Position numbers and translations under genes: made by a program. Positions 17,341 through 25,805 of a stretch of 64,000 nucleotides of DNA are shown here, piece by piece. Under the pieces are notes generated by a model that was given only the letters and a program-made list of their open reading frames with translations, ran no database searches and was not told where the DNA came from. Each line of letters opens with the position of its first letter. Position 1 is the stretch's first letter. The DNA comes from Acidobacteriota bacterium. Lineage in GTDB: Bacteria > Acidobacteriota > Terriglobia > UBA7540. The DNA is taken from contig JAKAWG010000010.1 in assembly GCA_021817045.1 (NCBI GenBank), positions 1 to 64,000 on the forward strand, in the 5' to 3' direction.

Positions 17341-18636
17341 TCACCGAGAGAGATTCCAGCGCTCGATCCAGTAAGGCTTCAGCCTCTCATAGGCCAGGCA
17401 AAGGTCCTCGATCGCCGCCTCCAACTCATTGTCGTCAGCGCTGTGCCGCTCGAGTGTAAAGGAAGCGACCCGCCCGCGGAAAATGGGGATCAAAGCCTGC
17501 ATCATGTGCTCACGGTTGAGGACAGACCGATGAAAGGCGCTGGCAAAATCGTAGACCGTCTTTACCCACAGTTCGTCAGGAAAATGAAGCCGTTCACGCG
17601 AAGGATCGGCCATTTCGCGGACACTGCCAAAAGTCTCTTCCCCGAGGATGGTCTTCAATATATCCTGCAGTTCAGTCACCCCGTTGCGAAACATCTGGAT
17701 CAGCCGTTTGCGGTTAACGCGCACCGGCTCCAAGATCACGTCGTAAGAAAAGCCGAAGGACGCCACTGGCTGGGAGCCGCTGGCGTCGAGCCACAGCGAT
17801 TCCTCCGCCTCCAAACACCGGAACAGGTCTCCCACGACACCGCGAATCATCGACACGACATCCTGCGTGGAATCCTTGGAGGCGCGGATCCTGGGACCTA
17901 GAAAGGATTGACCCAAACGAAGTCCGCCACGGATCGCCTTGGTGACCACCCAGATTCCGACGCCATACGGTGAAGCATCTTCCGGTGAAATACCTCGCTC
18001 GAGAAGATAGCTGGCGAGTTTTCCAGAGAACGCAAAGTCTCCCGCCAGGGGTTCCCGAACGCGCAGCCCGTAGGCCGCCCGCATGAGCGGATAGACGAGG
18101 TTACTGATGAGCAAGCCATCGAATTTCTGCCGTCGATAGAGCGGAGTTACAAGGTCATACTGTTCCTTGTAGACCGGACGAAGCAAATTGTCGATCCATT
18201 CTGGCCTGATGCTGAGGAGATCGGGCGAGATGATGGCGCACGCCTTGGCGCGAAGGAGCTCTGCGGCTGCGAGGATGGTGCGAAGCGCATTTCCGCGGCC
18301 CGCGGCGCCACGATAGCGGGTGGTGACGCGGTGCATCGTTCGCAGCAATTGTGGCGCAAGCATCCGGTGTGGATCACCCAGGCTGACGCTCGTGACGGCT
18401 TCCTCCGTGCCGTCCTTTGATCCTCCGTCGGCGTTAAGCAGGACGGTCCGGTCTCTCGGAAAATACTTGGCAAAACCCAAGTGTACGGCCTGCACCACAT
18501 GACCGATGGTATTTGCATTATTCAGGCTGGGAATGCCGACTAAGAGGTCGACTTCGCCCACGGCGATAAGCTGACGCAGAAACTCGTCGCTGAAAAGCGA
18601 TTCGTCCGTTATCGTGTTGTCATTGGGGCCAGCCAT
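17341..18636 (-). CDS. GT-A fold glycosyltransferase, glucosyl-3-phosphoglycerate/mannosylglycerate synthase-like
   Basis: An inverting/retaining GT2/GT81-like enzyme. The N-terminal donor-binding region has VGIPSLNNANTIG, in place of the usual P-x-x-N-E loop, and a LNADGGSKDGT motif equivalent to the DxD region. A long C-terminal helical half (about residues 250-430) follows. No membrane segment is seen, so it acts in the cytoplasm. Family relatives make glucosyl- or mannosylglycerate-type compatible solutes. Its position directly upstream of an MscS-like gene and downstream of treS/glgE supports an osmolyte or storage-glycan role, but the acceptor is unknown. The ATG at 18636 has AGGA about seven bases upstream; a TTG two codons earlier is less likely. 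Confidence 0.65.
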   Translation of the reverse strand: MAGPNDNTITDESLFSDEFLRQLIAVGEVDLLVGIPSLNNANTIGHVVQAVHLGFAKYFPRDRTVLLNADGGSKDGTEEAVTSVSLGDPHRMLAPQLLRTMHRVTTRYRGAAGRGNALRTILAAAELLRAKACAIISPDLLSIRPEWIDNLLRPVYKEQYDLVTPLYRRQKFDGLLISNLVYPLMRAAYGLRVREPLAGDFAFSGKLASYLLERGISPEDASPYGVGIWVVTKAIRGGLRLGQSFLGPRIRASKDSTQDVVSMIRGVVGDLFRCLEAEESLWLDASGSQPVASFGFSYDVILEPVRVNRKRLIQMFRNGVTELQDILKTILGEETFGSVREMADPSRERLHFPDELWVKTVYDFASAFHRSVLNREHMMQALIPIFRGRVASFTLERHSADDNELEAAIEDLCLAYERLKPYWIERWNLSR

Positions 18637-18681
18637 AATCAAATCCTGCGGTGTCTTACGCTCCTTTACACGTGCGGAAGC

Positions 18682-18798
18682 TTTGGAGTGCGGCGGCTTA
18701 GCGCCGCTTTTTCTCAGGCCAGCTTGCTGGCCGTCCGGAATTCAACGCCGCGAGCGAGCCCGCGGAGGCAAAGCGGCGGCAAGCCGCCGCACTCCAAA
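18682..18798. repeat. Palindromic repeat, TGGAGTGCGGCGGC...GCCGCCGCACTCCA family
   Basis: Ends TTTGGAGTGCGGCGGCTTA and AAGCCGCCGCACTCCAAA form a long inverted repeat with an inner hairpin. Copies: 23314-23421 (complete) and 36761-36820 (partial). Here it lies between treS and the glycosyltransferase and may form a processing or termination structure. Confidence 0.75.
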
Positions 18799-18845
18799 CG
18801 GTGTCGTAATACGTAACCGAGCATCCAACCCACCCAGTCAGAGCC

Positions 18846-20510
18846 TTATAGCCTTCGAAGTCTGAACCAGTAAAACTGGTAGCTGCCCACCGTCAGCAGG
18901 TACGGCAGTTCGCCAATTCGCGGGAAGACGCTTCCGCCCGACATTTCGGTCGGAATCGCTCCCTTGAACCGCCGCAGGTCGAGCTCCACCGCCTGGGCGC
19001 AGCTTGCCAGATTATTCACCACCAACACTGTCTCGTTACCGAGCGTTCGAACGTATGCCAGAACGCGATGATTGGCCGGGCTAAGAAATTCCATCTTCCC
19101 GCGGCTGAAAACGCGGCTCAGCTTACGGGTGCGGATCAAACGCTTCGTCCACGCTAGCAAAGAATGCTCCGATCTCGACTGCGAGTCAACGTTGACAATC
19201 TTGGGATTGTAGAGCTCGTTGGAAACCGGGGGCGAATACAAGCGCTCGGGATCCGATCTTGAAAATCCGGCCGTCCAGCCCCCAGTCCACTGCATCGGAG
19301 TGCGCACCCCGTTCCGGTCGCCAAGGAATATGTTATCGCCCATGCCGATCTCATCGCCGTAGTAAATGATGGGCGTTCCCGGCAGGGACATCAGCAGCCC
19401 GTTCATGAGCTCGATTCTTTTGCGGTCGCCATCGAGAAGAGGAGCCAATCGTCTTCGGATCCCGACGTTCAGCCGCATGGCCGGATCCGTCGTGTAGGCG
19501 TCGTACATGTAATCGCGCTCCTCGTCCGTCACCATTTCGAGGGTTAGCTCGTCGTGGTTGCGCAGGAAAATCGCCCACTGGCACGCGTCGGGAATGGCCG
19601 GCGTATGCTCCTGAATCTCGACGATCGGCTTGCGGTCTTCCAGCTTCACGGCCATGAATATCCGTGGCATCAGCGGAAAATGGAACGCCATGTGGCATTC
19701 ATCCCCGTTGCTGAAGTACGCGAGCACGTCGGAAGGCCACTGGTTCGCCTCGGCCAGAAACATCCGGTCCGGGTAATGCTCATCGAGTCTCTGCCTGAGA
19801 AACTGAAGTACGGCGTGCGTTTCCGGCAGGTTTTCGCAGTTGGTTCCCTCGCGCTCGACCAGATAAGGCACGGCGTCAAGGCGGAAGCCGTCCACACCCA
19901 TTTCAAGCCAGAACTTCATGACTTCCCAGACGGCTTCGCGCACTTCCGAGTTATCGTAGTTCAAGTCGGGCTGATGACTGAAAAAGCGATGCCAGTAATA
20001 CTGCTTCGAAACCGGATCCCAGGCCCAGTTGGACATCTCGGTGTCCGTGAAGATGATGCGCGCGTCTCGGTATTCCTCGTCCGTATCGCTCCACACGTAC
20101 CAGTGGCGGCGGGGATCGTTCTGCGACCGGCGGGCTTCCCGGAACCACGAGTGCTGGTCTGAAGTGTGGTTGAGCACCAGCTCCGTAATCACCCGCAGCT
20201 TCCTCCGGTGGGCTTCTGTCAGGAAGGTCTTGAAATCGTCCAGGGTGCCATAAGCGGGATTTACGTTGGTGTAATCCGCGATGTCGTACCCGTCATCGCG
20301 GAGGGGAGAAGGGTAAAACGGGAGCAGCCACAATGCCGTCGCTCCCAGCTCCTGAATGTAATCCAATTTCTGCACGAGCCCTCGAAAGTCACCCACACCG
20401 TCGGCATTACTGTCGTAAAACGAACGCACGTGCAGTTGATAGATGATTGCATCCTTGTACCAGAGAGGCTCAACGGGCAGTGCGGCGGTCTCAGGAGTCG
20501 GCTTTTCCAT
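18846..20510 (-). CDS. treS: Maltose alpha-D-glucosyltransferase (trehalose synthase)
   Basis: Interconverts trehalose and maltose in the cytoplasm (GH13 subfamily 16). The opening [19 protein letters not shown] is the family signature. The catalytic triad is intact: Asp212 nucleophile in DGFRLDAVP, Glu254 acid/base in FLAEANQWP, and Asp320 in FLRNHDEL. The length of 554 residues matches a stand-alone TreS without the fused maltokinase domain; the kinase is a separate gene downstream. The glgE stop TAA is immediately followed by this ATG, so the two are tightly coupled. Together TreS, maltokinase and GlgE should turn trehalose into maltose 1-phosphate and then alpha-1,4-glucan. Confidence 0.95.
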   Translation of the reverse strand: MEKPTPETAALPVEPLWYKDAIIYQLHVRSFYDSNADGVGDFRGLVQKLDYIQELGATALWLLPFYPSPLRDDGYDIADYTNVNPAYGTLDDFKTFLTEAHRRKLRVITELVLNHTSDQHSWFREARRSQNDPRRHWYVWSDTDEEYRDARIIFTDTEMSNWAWDPVSKQYYWHRFFSHQPDLNYDNSEVREAVWEVMKFWLEMGVDGFRLDAVPYLVEREGTNCENLPETHAVLQFLRQRLDEHYPDRMFLAEANQWPSDVLAYFSNGDECHMAFHFPLMPRIFMAVKLEDRKPIVEIQEHTPAIPDACQWAIFLRNHDELTLEMVTDEERDYMYDAYTTDPAMRLNVGIRRRLAPLLDGDRKRIELMNGLLMSLPGTPIIYYGDEIGMGDNIFLGDRNGVRTPMQWTGGWTAGFSRSDPERLYSPPVSNELYNPKIVNVDSQSRSEHSLLAWTKRLIRTRKLSRVFSRGKMEFLSPANHRVLAYVRTLGNETVLVVNNLASCAQAVELDLRRFKGAIPTEMSGGSVFPRIGELPYLLTVGSYQFYWFRLRRL

Positions 20511-22535
20511 TTAGATAAAGTAATCGAAATCACGCTCTGTTCTGACTCGTCGCCGGATCAGAAAGATGTGGGCAGGCAGAATATGAGGGTCCAGTTCCAC
20601 GTAATTTCGAGGTCCATGCCACAAGTAGCGCGCATCGCTGAGCAGATCGCGAACTTCGTAGGGTTGATGAGGGTCGAGTCCAAGCTGTCCCAGGGGCAGA
20701 TCCACCCAGCCCGACTGCTTGTGGCGGGCGTCGAGGTTTACGACCGTAAGAACGACGTTCGACAGGTCCTCGGTCGCCTTGGTGTAGGCGATCAGTTCGT
20801 CATTGTCGACGCTGCGGAATTGCAAACCCTGGTCCCTCTGAAAGGCCGGGTTCTGCTTCCGAATGCGGTTCACGGACGCAATTAAATCTTTGAGGCTGTC
20901 CGGCCGCTCGATGTCCCAAACTTTGATCTCGTACTTTTCCGAATCGAGGTATTCTTCGCTTCCCGGGTCTTTTGGCCTATTCTCGTACAATTCAAAAGCG
21001 GGTCCGTAAACCCCGTAGCTGGCTCCCAAAGTTGCGGCGAGCACGAACCGGATCATGAAGGCCGGTCGCCCGCCCAACTGCAGATATTCGGTCAGGATGT
21101 CCGGCGTATTCGGCCACAAACTCGGCCGAAAATACTCCCGCACCGGCGTTCGAGTGAGTTCGGTGAAGTATTCCGTCAACTCCCGCTTCGTGTTGCGCCA
21201 AGCGAAGTAAGTGTAGGATTGCGTGAAACCGGCTTTGGCCAGGTGATACATCACGGTTGGCCGCGTGAAGGCTTCGGCGAGAAAAACGACGTCTCCGTGT
21301 TCGCGCTTTACTTCGCTGATCAGCCATTGCCAGAAGGGGAACGGCTTGGTATGCGGATTATCCACCCTGAAAATTCGGACGCCTTGCTCGATCCAGAAGA
21401 GAAAAACGCTCTTCAGCGCCTCCCACAGCTCCTTCCACTCGGCGGTCTCAAAGTTCAACGGATAAATGTCTTCGTACTTTTTCGGAGGGTTCTCGGCGTA
21501 CTGCACGCTTCCATCGGGGCGCCAGCGAAACCAATTCGGGTGTTCCTTGACCCAGGGATGGTCCGGCGAACATTGAAAGGCGATGTCCAGCGCAACTTCG
21601 ATATTGTGTTCGTGGGCCTTGCTGACCAGACGGTGAAAATCATCCGGCGTGCCAAGCTGCGGATGAATCGCTTTGTACCCGCCTTCTTCAGCCCCGATCC
21701 CCCAGGGACTGCCGACGTCGGCCGGAGTGCAAACTGGGTCATTGTTCTTGCCTTTCCGGCGCGAGCGCCCGATGGGATGGATGGGCGGGAAGTACAAGAC
21801 GTCAAATCCCATTCTCGCGACGTACGGTAAGCGCTCCTCGCAGTCCTTGAACGTGCCATGACGGGCTGGGTCCGAGGTGCAAGAGCGCGGAAACATCTCA
21901 TACCAGGCGGCAAACCGGGCTTTTTCGCGGTCTACCGTAACTCTAAGTTCGGGCGCATAAGTCGTAGAAAAAGACCGGTCGGGGTATTTCTCGACGATCT
22001 CGGCTCGCTGATCTTCAAGGAGAGAGCGAATAGCCTGCGGCAAATCGCGCGCGCGTAACTGCGTCAGTTCCTCGAGCCATTTGAGAAGGTCGGCGCTATC
22101 AGAGCCATTTGCCAGGCCAGCGGCCGCTCGCACGTGCTCGATGCCGGCGAGTAAGTCCACCGACACGTCCTGGCGCGCTTCGACTTTCTTCTCAAAGTCT
22201 TTCCGCCAAGTCTTGAAACGGTCAACCCAAGCCTGCAGCGTGAAGACGTAAGGAGCCAGCTCGGTTACCTGGAATTCCCCGCGCCAGCGGTCAAGCCCCC
22301 ACTCGATAAGCTCCATGGGAACTTCCTGGGGTGCGGAATCCCGGGCTTGCTGGTAAAGAAGCACCGCCGAGACGCTGTCGTGTCCATCCGCAAAGATGTT
22401 GGCCGTCACCACAACGCGTTCTCCCACGATGCGCTTAATGGGATACCGGCCGCCATCGATTTGTGGCTCGACGCCCTCGATCACGACGCGTGCGCGGCCG
22501 CCGGTGGGAAGGTTGGGTTGTCCAATCGTCGCCAT
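20511..22535 (-). CDS. glgE: Alpha-1,4-glucan:maltose-1-phosphate maltosyltransferase
   Basis: Extends alpha-1,4-glucan with maltosyl units from maltose 1-phosphate (GH13 subfamily 3). An N-terminal beta-sandwich (about residues 1-115) and helical insert (about 120-190) precede the barrel. Catalytic residues are Asp392 in FRVDNPHTKPFPFW and Glu421 in VFLAEAFTRP; the diagnostic LPPIHPIG-like block appears as YFPPIHPIGRSRRKGKNN. Length (674 aa) is normal for the family. The start is supported by AGGAG seven bases before the ATG. It heads the cluster glgE-treS-GT-MscS-like, with mak further down. No glgB is present in the window, so branching must come from elsewhere. Confidence 0.95.
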   Translation of the reverse strand: MATIGQPNLPTGGRARVVIEGVEPQIDGGRYPIKRIVGERVVVTANIFADGHDSVSAVLLYQQARDSAPQEVPMELIEWGLDRWRGEFQVTELAPYVFTLQAWVDRFKTWRKDFEKKVEARQDVSVDLLAGIEHVRAAAGLANGSDSADLLKWLEELTQLRARDLPQAIRSLLEDQRAEIVEKYPDRSFSTTYAPELRVTVDREKARFAAWYEMFPRSCTSDPARHGTFKDCEERLPYVARMGFDVLYFPPIHPIGRSRRKGKNNDPVCTPADVGSPWGIGAEEGGYKAIHPQLGTPDDFHRLVSKAHEHNIEVALDIAFQCSPDHPWVKEHPNWFRWRPDGSVQYAENPPKKYEDIYPLNFETAEWKELWEALKSVFLFWIEQGVRIFRVDNPHTKPFPFWQWLISEVKREHGDVVFLAEAFTRPTVMYHLAKAGFTQSYTYFAWRNTKRELTEYFTELTRTPVREYFRPSLWPNTPDILTEYLQLGGRPAFMIRFVLAATLGASYGVYGPAFELYENRPKDPGSEEYLDSEKYEIKVWDIERPDSLKDLIASVNRIRKQNPAFQRDQGLQFRSVDNDELIAYTKATEDLSNVVLTVVNLDARHKQSGWVDLPLGQLGLDPHQPYEVRDLLSDARYLWHGPRNYVELDPHILPAHIFLIRRRVRTERDFDYFI

Positions 22536-22559
22536 TTAGTCGTCTCCTGGGTTTGAGGC

Positions 22560-22607
22560 AGCGCCGGCCTACCAGGCCGCACCCGCCGCGCTAAAGCTCG
22601 GCGCTAC
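22560..22607. repeat. Palindromic intergenic repeat (same family as the copy inside mak)
   Basis: Reads AGCGCCGGCC at the left and CTAAAGCTCGGCGCTAC at the right. It lies between the small secreted-protein gene and glgE, both on the minus strand, in noncoding sequence. Confidence 0.65.
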
Positions 22608-22630
22608 GCCTGAGGCCGATCTATTCGCCG

Positions 22631-23032
22631 CTACCTCGCCTCTTCCAACCCCTTTGGAAATCGCAGCAGGAACTGGTCTCCTTTGGCAAGAGGCGGAGCC
22701 GATAGCCGATAGACAAGGAGACCGCGCCCGAAGCACATCTTCAGGCGAACCACCGTGGCCGGGAGCCAGTTTCCGGCCCGCTCCTGGAATTCGACGCTCT
22801 TGCCATCGTTTGCCCTCAGCAGCGCGCCAAGCCGGGCGCGGTCAGACGGATTCTGGTAATGAAAGATCGCGAGGCGAACGCCAAATTGGGCGCTCTCCTT
22901 CGCTTCCAGTACGCGGCAGGCTACGTTCCGAGGCGCCTGCTGCGCGCCAACAACCTCAATGGCAAGAACACAGAGCAAGACTCCCGGCAGCACAACCGGT
23001 AAACTACCAAACCCGTCACCCCTCCGGCGCAT
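22631..23032 (-). CDS. Small secreted protein of unknown function (133 aa)
   Basis: The N-terminus has a signal-peptide pattern: Arg-rich start (MRRRGDGFG), hydrophobic core (LPVVLPGVLLCVLAIEVVGA) and a likely cleavage after AQQA. The mature part, about 100 residues, contains alternating beta-like stretches (FGVRLAIFHYQ, GLLVYRLSAPPL, DQFLLRFPKG) and two cysteines. No family is recognised. GGGAGGAG precedes the ATG. Its upstream region (23069-23240, read on the minus strand) holds an element nearly the same in length and order as one ahead of the 850-residue glycosidase-like gene at 37966, so the two exported proteins may be co-regulated. It lies about 95 bp upstream of glgE on the same strand, with a palindromic repeat between. 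Confidence 0.6.
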   Translation of the reverse strand: MRRRGDGFGSLPVVLPGVLLCVLAIEVVGAQQAPRNVACRVLEAKESAQFGVRLAIFHYQNPSDRARLGALLRANDGKSVEFQERAGNWLPATVVRLKMCFGRGLLVYRLSAPPLAKGDQFLLRFPKGLEEAR

Positions 23033-23068
23033 CCACTCCTCCCTCGTCTCCTAATCGCTACAATTTCA

Positions 23069-23240
23069 CAAACAATTTCGGCTTTTTGACCCTATTTTCC
23101 GCGTAACAATATTGTTTTCTATAACTTAGATTTTTACCAACAATTTATTCAAACTCGCCCTTTAGAATCAGTCGGATAGGCGACCTCCAGGAGTTTGTTG
23201 GTAATTCCCGTTCAAATTGTCATTTGTTTTCAATTGGTTA
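23069..23240 (-). promoter_or_regulatory. Conserved ~172-nt leader/promoter element, copy A
   Basis: Read on the minus strand it begins TAACCAATTGAAAACAAATG and ends AGCCGAAATTGTTTG, 36 nt before the ATG at 23032. It shares ordered blocks with copy B (37772-37945): GAAAACAAATG, ACCAACAA, CTCCTGGAG, TGATT.TAAAGG, ATTGTTGGT, TAGAAAA and CCGAAATTGTTTG. ACCAACAA and TTGTTGGT form an inverted repeat around a small GGTCG/CGACT hairpin. A TTGTTG...TAGAAA pair at 16-bp spacing could be a promoter. AT-rich compared with its surroundings. Confidence 0.7.
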
Positions 23241-23313
23241 GACAAAGTTTGTTCGTCAATAAACAATCCTTGTCCCTCTGCGTCCCTTCCAGAATCGCAA
23301 CAAATCCGGGATA

Positions 23314-23421
23314 TGGAGTGCGGCGGCTTGCTGCCGCTTTGGGCGCGCCTGCTTGCTGGCGTGCGCTGCGCCGAAGGCAAGCCTCCGGCAAGAAAGTGGG
23401 AGCAAGCTCCCGCACTCCAAA
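23314..23421. repeat. Palindromic repeat, TGGAGTGCGGCGGC family
   Basis: Left arm TGGAGTGCGGCGGCTTGC, right arm AAGCTCCCGCACTCCAAA, with an inner inverted section (CTTGCTGGCGTGCGC ... GGCAAGCCTCCGG). Same family as 18682-18798. It falls upstream of copy A of the leader element. Confidence 0.65.
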
Positions 23422-23618
23422 CGCCTCTGGTCATGCCGCAGAATCATGCACTTTTCAAAGTTTGACGCGACCGTGGCGTCTCTTCCCTGGGTGTGCCATT
23501 TCAGATTTCTATCCTCGTTCGGCCTCGAAACAACAGCATTCAGAATCGGTTTCACACAAGCTCCGTTAGAGGCGGCATGGCGACGCGCCATTATTTTATA
23601 TTACGGCAAAGTTGAATT

Positions 23619-23644
23619 GGAGACGGATGAGACAAATGAGACAG
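23619..23644 (+). repeat. GAGACA direct-repeat motif, copy 1
   Basis: Three spaced GAGAC units in 26 bases: GGAGACGGA, TGAGACAAA, TGAGACAG. An inverted copy at 37497-37522 matches at 24 of 26 positions by eye. Both copies lie 240-380 bp upstream of the conserved leader element and point away from the downstream gene. Confidence 0.6.
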
Positions 23645-24188
23645 TTTTTTTCGCTGGTCCGACAATCCGGCCGCCGGCTGACGTGTCCAAACGTATTAGA
23701 AGGTGCGAATTATTTCCAATCTGTCATGCTGAGCACAGCGAAGCATCCTTGTATTTGCCTGGGAACAAAATGCCGTGATCTTTCGCTACCGCTCTGCATA
23801 ACACACGGCGCTAAGCCCTTCGTACTCAACGCACCCATGTTGCCGTGTGTCATGCCGAGCAGTGGCAGTCGAAGGCTGTGGTCGCTCAGGACGACAAGCG
23901 CCGAGGATTTTTCCACAGCTTCGATGGGGCTGGCACGCGCAGGTTCTTGGGGCAGGAACCGCCAAGACGTTCGCGTGTCGCAGGCCGGAAAACAGGAAAT
24001 CACGTGGCGAGATCTTTTGCGCGAATTCCGTCGGAGCAGCCGAGAAAATTTTTCACGCTGTCAGCGACTTCCTACCTTCCGCGCCGGGAACTGGATGAGT
24101 CAGCCCCCTTCTTCGTGCTGAACGCGAGAACCTCTATTTCTACCTATCCTTATGGATTTATACAGGGCTAGCTTCCGCCGACATTTCG

Positions 24189-24223
24189 GCACCTCCGGTT
24201 TGGACTTTTGGAACGCGAGGTGC
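24189..24223 (+). other. Hairpin upstream of the PEP-CTERM gene
   Basis: GCACCTC and GAGGTGC form a 7-bp stem about 140 bp ahead of the ATG at 24360. The sequence between contains further inverted pieces (GGGTG ... CACCC). It may be part of a structured 5' leader, but I cannot match it to a known riboswitch. Confidence 0.35.
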
Positions 24224-24359
24224 TAAAATTTGGACGAACCTCTGTGGCCGGGCGGTCCGCATAGCCAGCCATGAAGGTCGGGTGTCCGCGACGCAGGATA
24301 ATCACCCACGGGGGCACCGTATTGGGTAAATTCACAAGAGAAGGAGCCCATTAATAAAT

Positions 24360-24986
24360 ATGCGAAAATTGGCACTTTTGGCGGCGCTATCGGTTTTCGC
24401 TGCCTCGCCGGTTTGGGCGTCCACGATCACGTGGACGTTTACATCCACACCCGGTAATCTTGGCCCCACAGCAACTTTCACGAGTGGCGGGGTCAGCATT
24501 ACCGCAACCGGGTACTCCATGGCGGGCGCGGCTAACACTACCGCTCTCTATGCCAAGATCGGGTCGACTCCCGATGAAGTCGGACTCGGTCTAGCTTCCC
24601 TTCCCGATGAGGAGATCGGCGGGACTGCTTTCATTCAGTTCAACGTTTCCAAATTGATGCCGGGTTTCAGTGCTCCCATGGTGACAGTGGGCAGCCTGCA
24701 GACGGGCGAAAATTTTGAAATTTGCGGCTCGAAGGCTGCAGGCAGCATGGGGGCTTGCTCGAGTCCGTTCATGGCAACCACTGACGCTATTGCTTCAGCC
24801 ACTTTTCCCAACTGGGGTTCTTATAGCTACTACAGCATCTTTTCTCCGAAGGGAAACAGCCTGATCGACAGCATTACGGCTAGCACAGTCTCCGCTATTC
24901 CTGAGCCTGCTAGCTTGGCGCTGTTTGGCTTCGGGCTGCTCGCTGCTGGAGCCTTCTTCCGGAAAAGACTCATCCGGGAGGAGTAA
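24360..24986 (+). CDS. PEP-CTERM sorting-domain exported protein (208 aa)
   Basis: An N-terminal signal peptide (LALLAALSVFAASPVWA) is followed by a beta-rich, Gly/Thr/Ser-rich mature region with two Cys (FEICGSKAAG, GACSS). The C-terminus is a textbook PEP-CTERM tail: IPEPASLALFGFGLLAAGAFF followed by a basic RKRLIREE. Such proteins are processed by exosortase and attached or released at the cell surface, often with exopolysaccharide. No exosortase or EPS gene is in the window, so it is an orphan substrate. AGGAG lies rather far (about 13 bases) from the ATG. A factor-independent terminator follows at 25118-25165. Confidence 0.85.
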   Translation: MRKLALLAALSVFAASPVWASTITWTFTSTPGNLGPTATFTSGGVSITATGYSMAGAANTTALYAKIGSTPDEVGLGLASLPDEEIGGTAFIQFNVSKLMPGFSAPMVTVGSLQTGENFEICGSKAAGSMGACSSPFMATTDAIASATFPNWGSYSYYSIFSPKGNSLIDSITASTVSAIPEPASLALFGFGLLAAGAFFRKRLIREE

Positions 24987-24997
24987 ATTTCCCACTT

Positions 24998-25034
24998 GCC
25001 TTCTTGCGGGCACGTTACAGAGCCGCAAGAAGGC
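24998..25034 (+). other. 12-bp stem hairpin after the PEP-CTERM gene
   Basis: GCCTTCTTGCGG and CCGCAAGAAGGC pair perfectly around a 13-base loop, starting 12 bp after the stop codon. There is no T-run, so it may be an RNA-stabilising or protein-assisted termination hairpin. Confidence 0.6.
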
Positions 25035-25117
25035 CCAGCCCCTAGCGCAAGCCTTTTGCTGCTAGCAAGGTCGGCCGGCATCGAGGTTTAGGCCCGAGGC
25101 TGGCATTGTGAATTCAG

Positions 25118-25165
25118 AGGCTCCGGCAGCTTCTTCCTCGGGAGAGTTTCCGGAGCCTTTTTTTG
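25118..25165 (+). terminator. Rho-independent terminator
   Basis: AGGCTCCGG and CCGGAGCCT form a 9-bp GC-rich stem, directly followed by TTTTTTTG on the plus strand. It ends transcription from the PEP-CTERM gene and insulates rpmE. Confidence 0.85.
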
Positions 25166-25384
25166 TTTCTGCGCCTGGACAACTCTGAGACGTTGTCCGC
25201 TGCGGAGCGGGAGACGCTGCACAGCAATGCCCTCACCTACCAACTGATCCGCCGCAAACCGGGTCGGTTGAAACTTCTCCGGAGCGCCGGTAGAATAAGG
25301 TTTATAGCTGGCAGGCGTTCGCTGCCTTTTAACCGGAGGCTTGTCCAAGCCGTTCGAGAATCGCGAGGAAAAGATACGAACTTT

Positions 25385-25630
25385 ATGAAGAAAGACATTC
25401 ATCCCCAGTATCACGAAGTGACCGTCGCCTGTGCGTGCGGGAGTACGTTCAAGACCCGCTCGACCTATAAGAGCGACGTGATGCACCTCGAAATCTGTTC
25501 GAATTGCCACCCCTTCTTCACTGGGAAGCAAAAACTGGTTGACAGTGCGGGCCGGGTGGAGCGCTTCAAAAGGAAATACGCTGCCGGGCGGCAAAGCGCT
25601 GCGGCCGTAGCAAAGTCGCCGCAGGCTTAG
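25385..25630 (+). CDS. rpmE: Ribosomal protein bL31, zinc-binding type
   Basis: Large-subunit protein of the ribosomal central protuberance. The product of 81 residues opens [22 protein letters not shown], the standard bL31 start, with Cys16/Cys18 and Cys37/Cys40 (CACG, CSNC) forming the zinc site, followed by [20 protein letters not shown]. Longer upstream frames are not needed: GAGGAAAAG lies about ten bases ahead of this ATG. The tail after RFKRKY is an Ala-rich extension of about 15 residues. The zinc-type form implies the usual zinc-replete variant; no second L31 is seen. Confidence 0.95.
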   Translation: MKKDIHPQYHEVTVACACGSTFKTRSTYKSDVMHLEICSNCHPFFTGKQKLVDSAGRVERFKRKYAAGRQSAAAVAKSPQA

Positions 25631-25679
25631 CTTCCTTGTATCACTAGGACGGAAAATTTTTGCGTCGCGCAAAAGAAAA

Positions 25680-25757
25680 GCAGATTCCTCGGGGCCGATC
25701 AAAAACATCGGCCCTCGGAATGACGTCATTCCGAGCGCAGCGAGGACTCTGATTTTG
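25680..25757. repeat. Dispersed repeat (GATTCCTCGG ... CATTCCGAGCGCAGCGAGG)
   Basis: The right half GGAATGACGTCATTCCGAG is an inverted repeat, flanked by AGATTCCTCGGGGCCGAT and ATCGGCCCTCGG, which pair with each other. It occupies the gap between rpmE and thyX and belongs to the same loose family as 40555-40651. Confidence 0.6.
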
Positions 25758-25805
25758 GTTGCGGCTCTGCCGCGTCGGGCGCGGCCTGCAGGAGCCTGAG
25801 CCGCT

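Larger units (their letters stand above)
23241..24359. other. Long noncoding stretch with three kinds of repeat
   Basis: About 1.1 kb without a supported gene. It contains the palindromic repeat at 23314-23421, the GAGACA direct repeat at 23619-23644, a degenerate stretch at about 23722-23900 related to the TGTCATGCTGAGC...GCGAAGCATCC repeat, and a hairpin at 24189-24223 ahead of the PEP-CTERM gene. Open frames through it are short, overlapping and repeat-derived. The rest shows nothing I can name. Confidence 0.5.

Noticed and set aside
23241..24180. Overlapping short frames as genes
   Set aside because: They are built from palindromic and direct repeats, change frame between copies, and lack ribosome sites.
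24188..24359. Cyclic-di-GMP (GEMM) riboswitch ahead of the PEP-CTERM gene
   Set aside because: The sequence has GCATAGCCA and GGTCGGGTGTCC pieces, but the conserved GGGACGCAAAGCC core and tetraloop receptor are missing.
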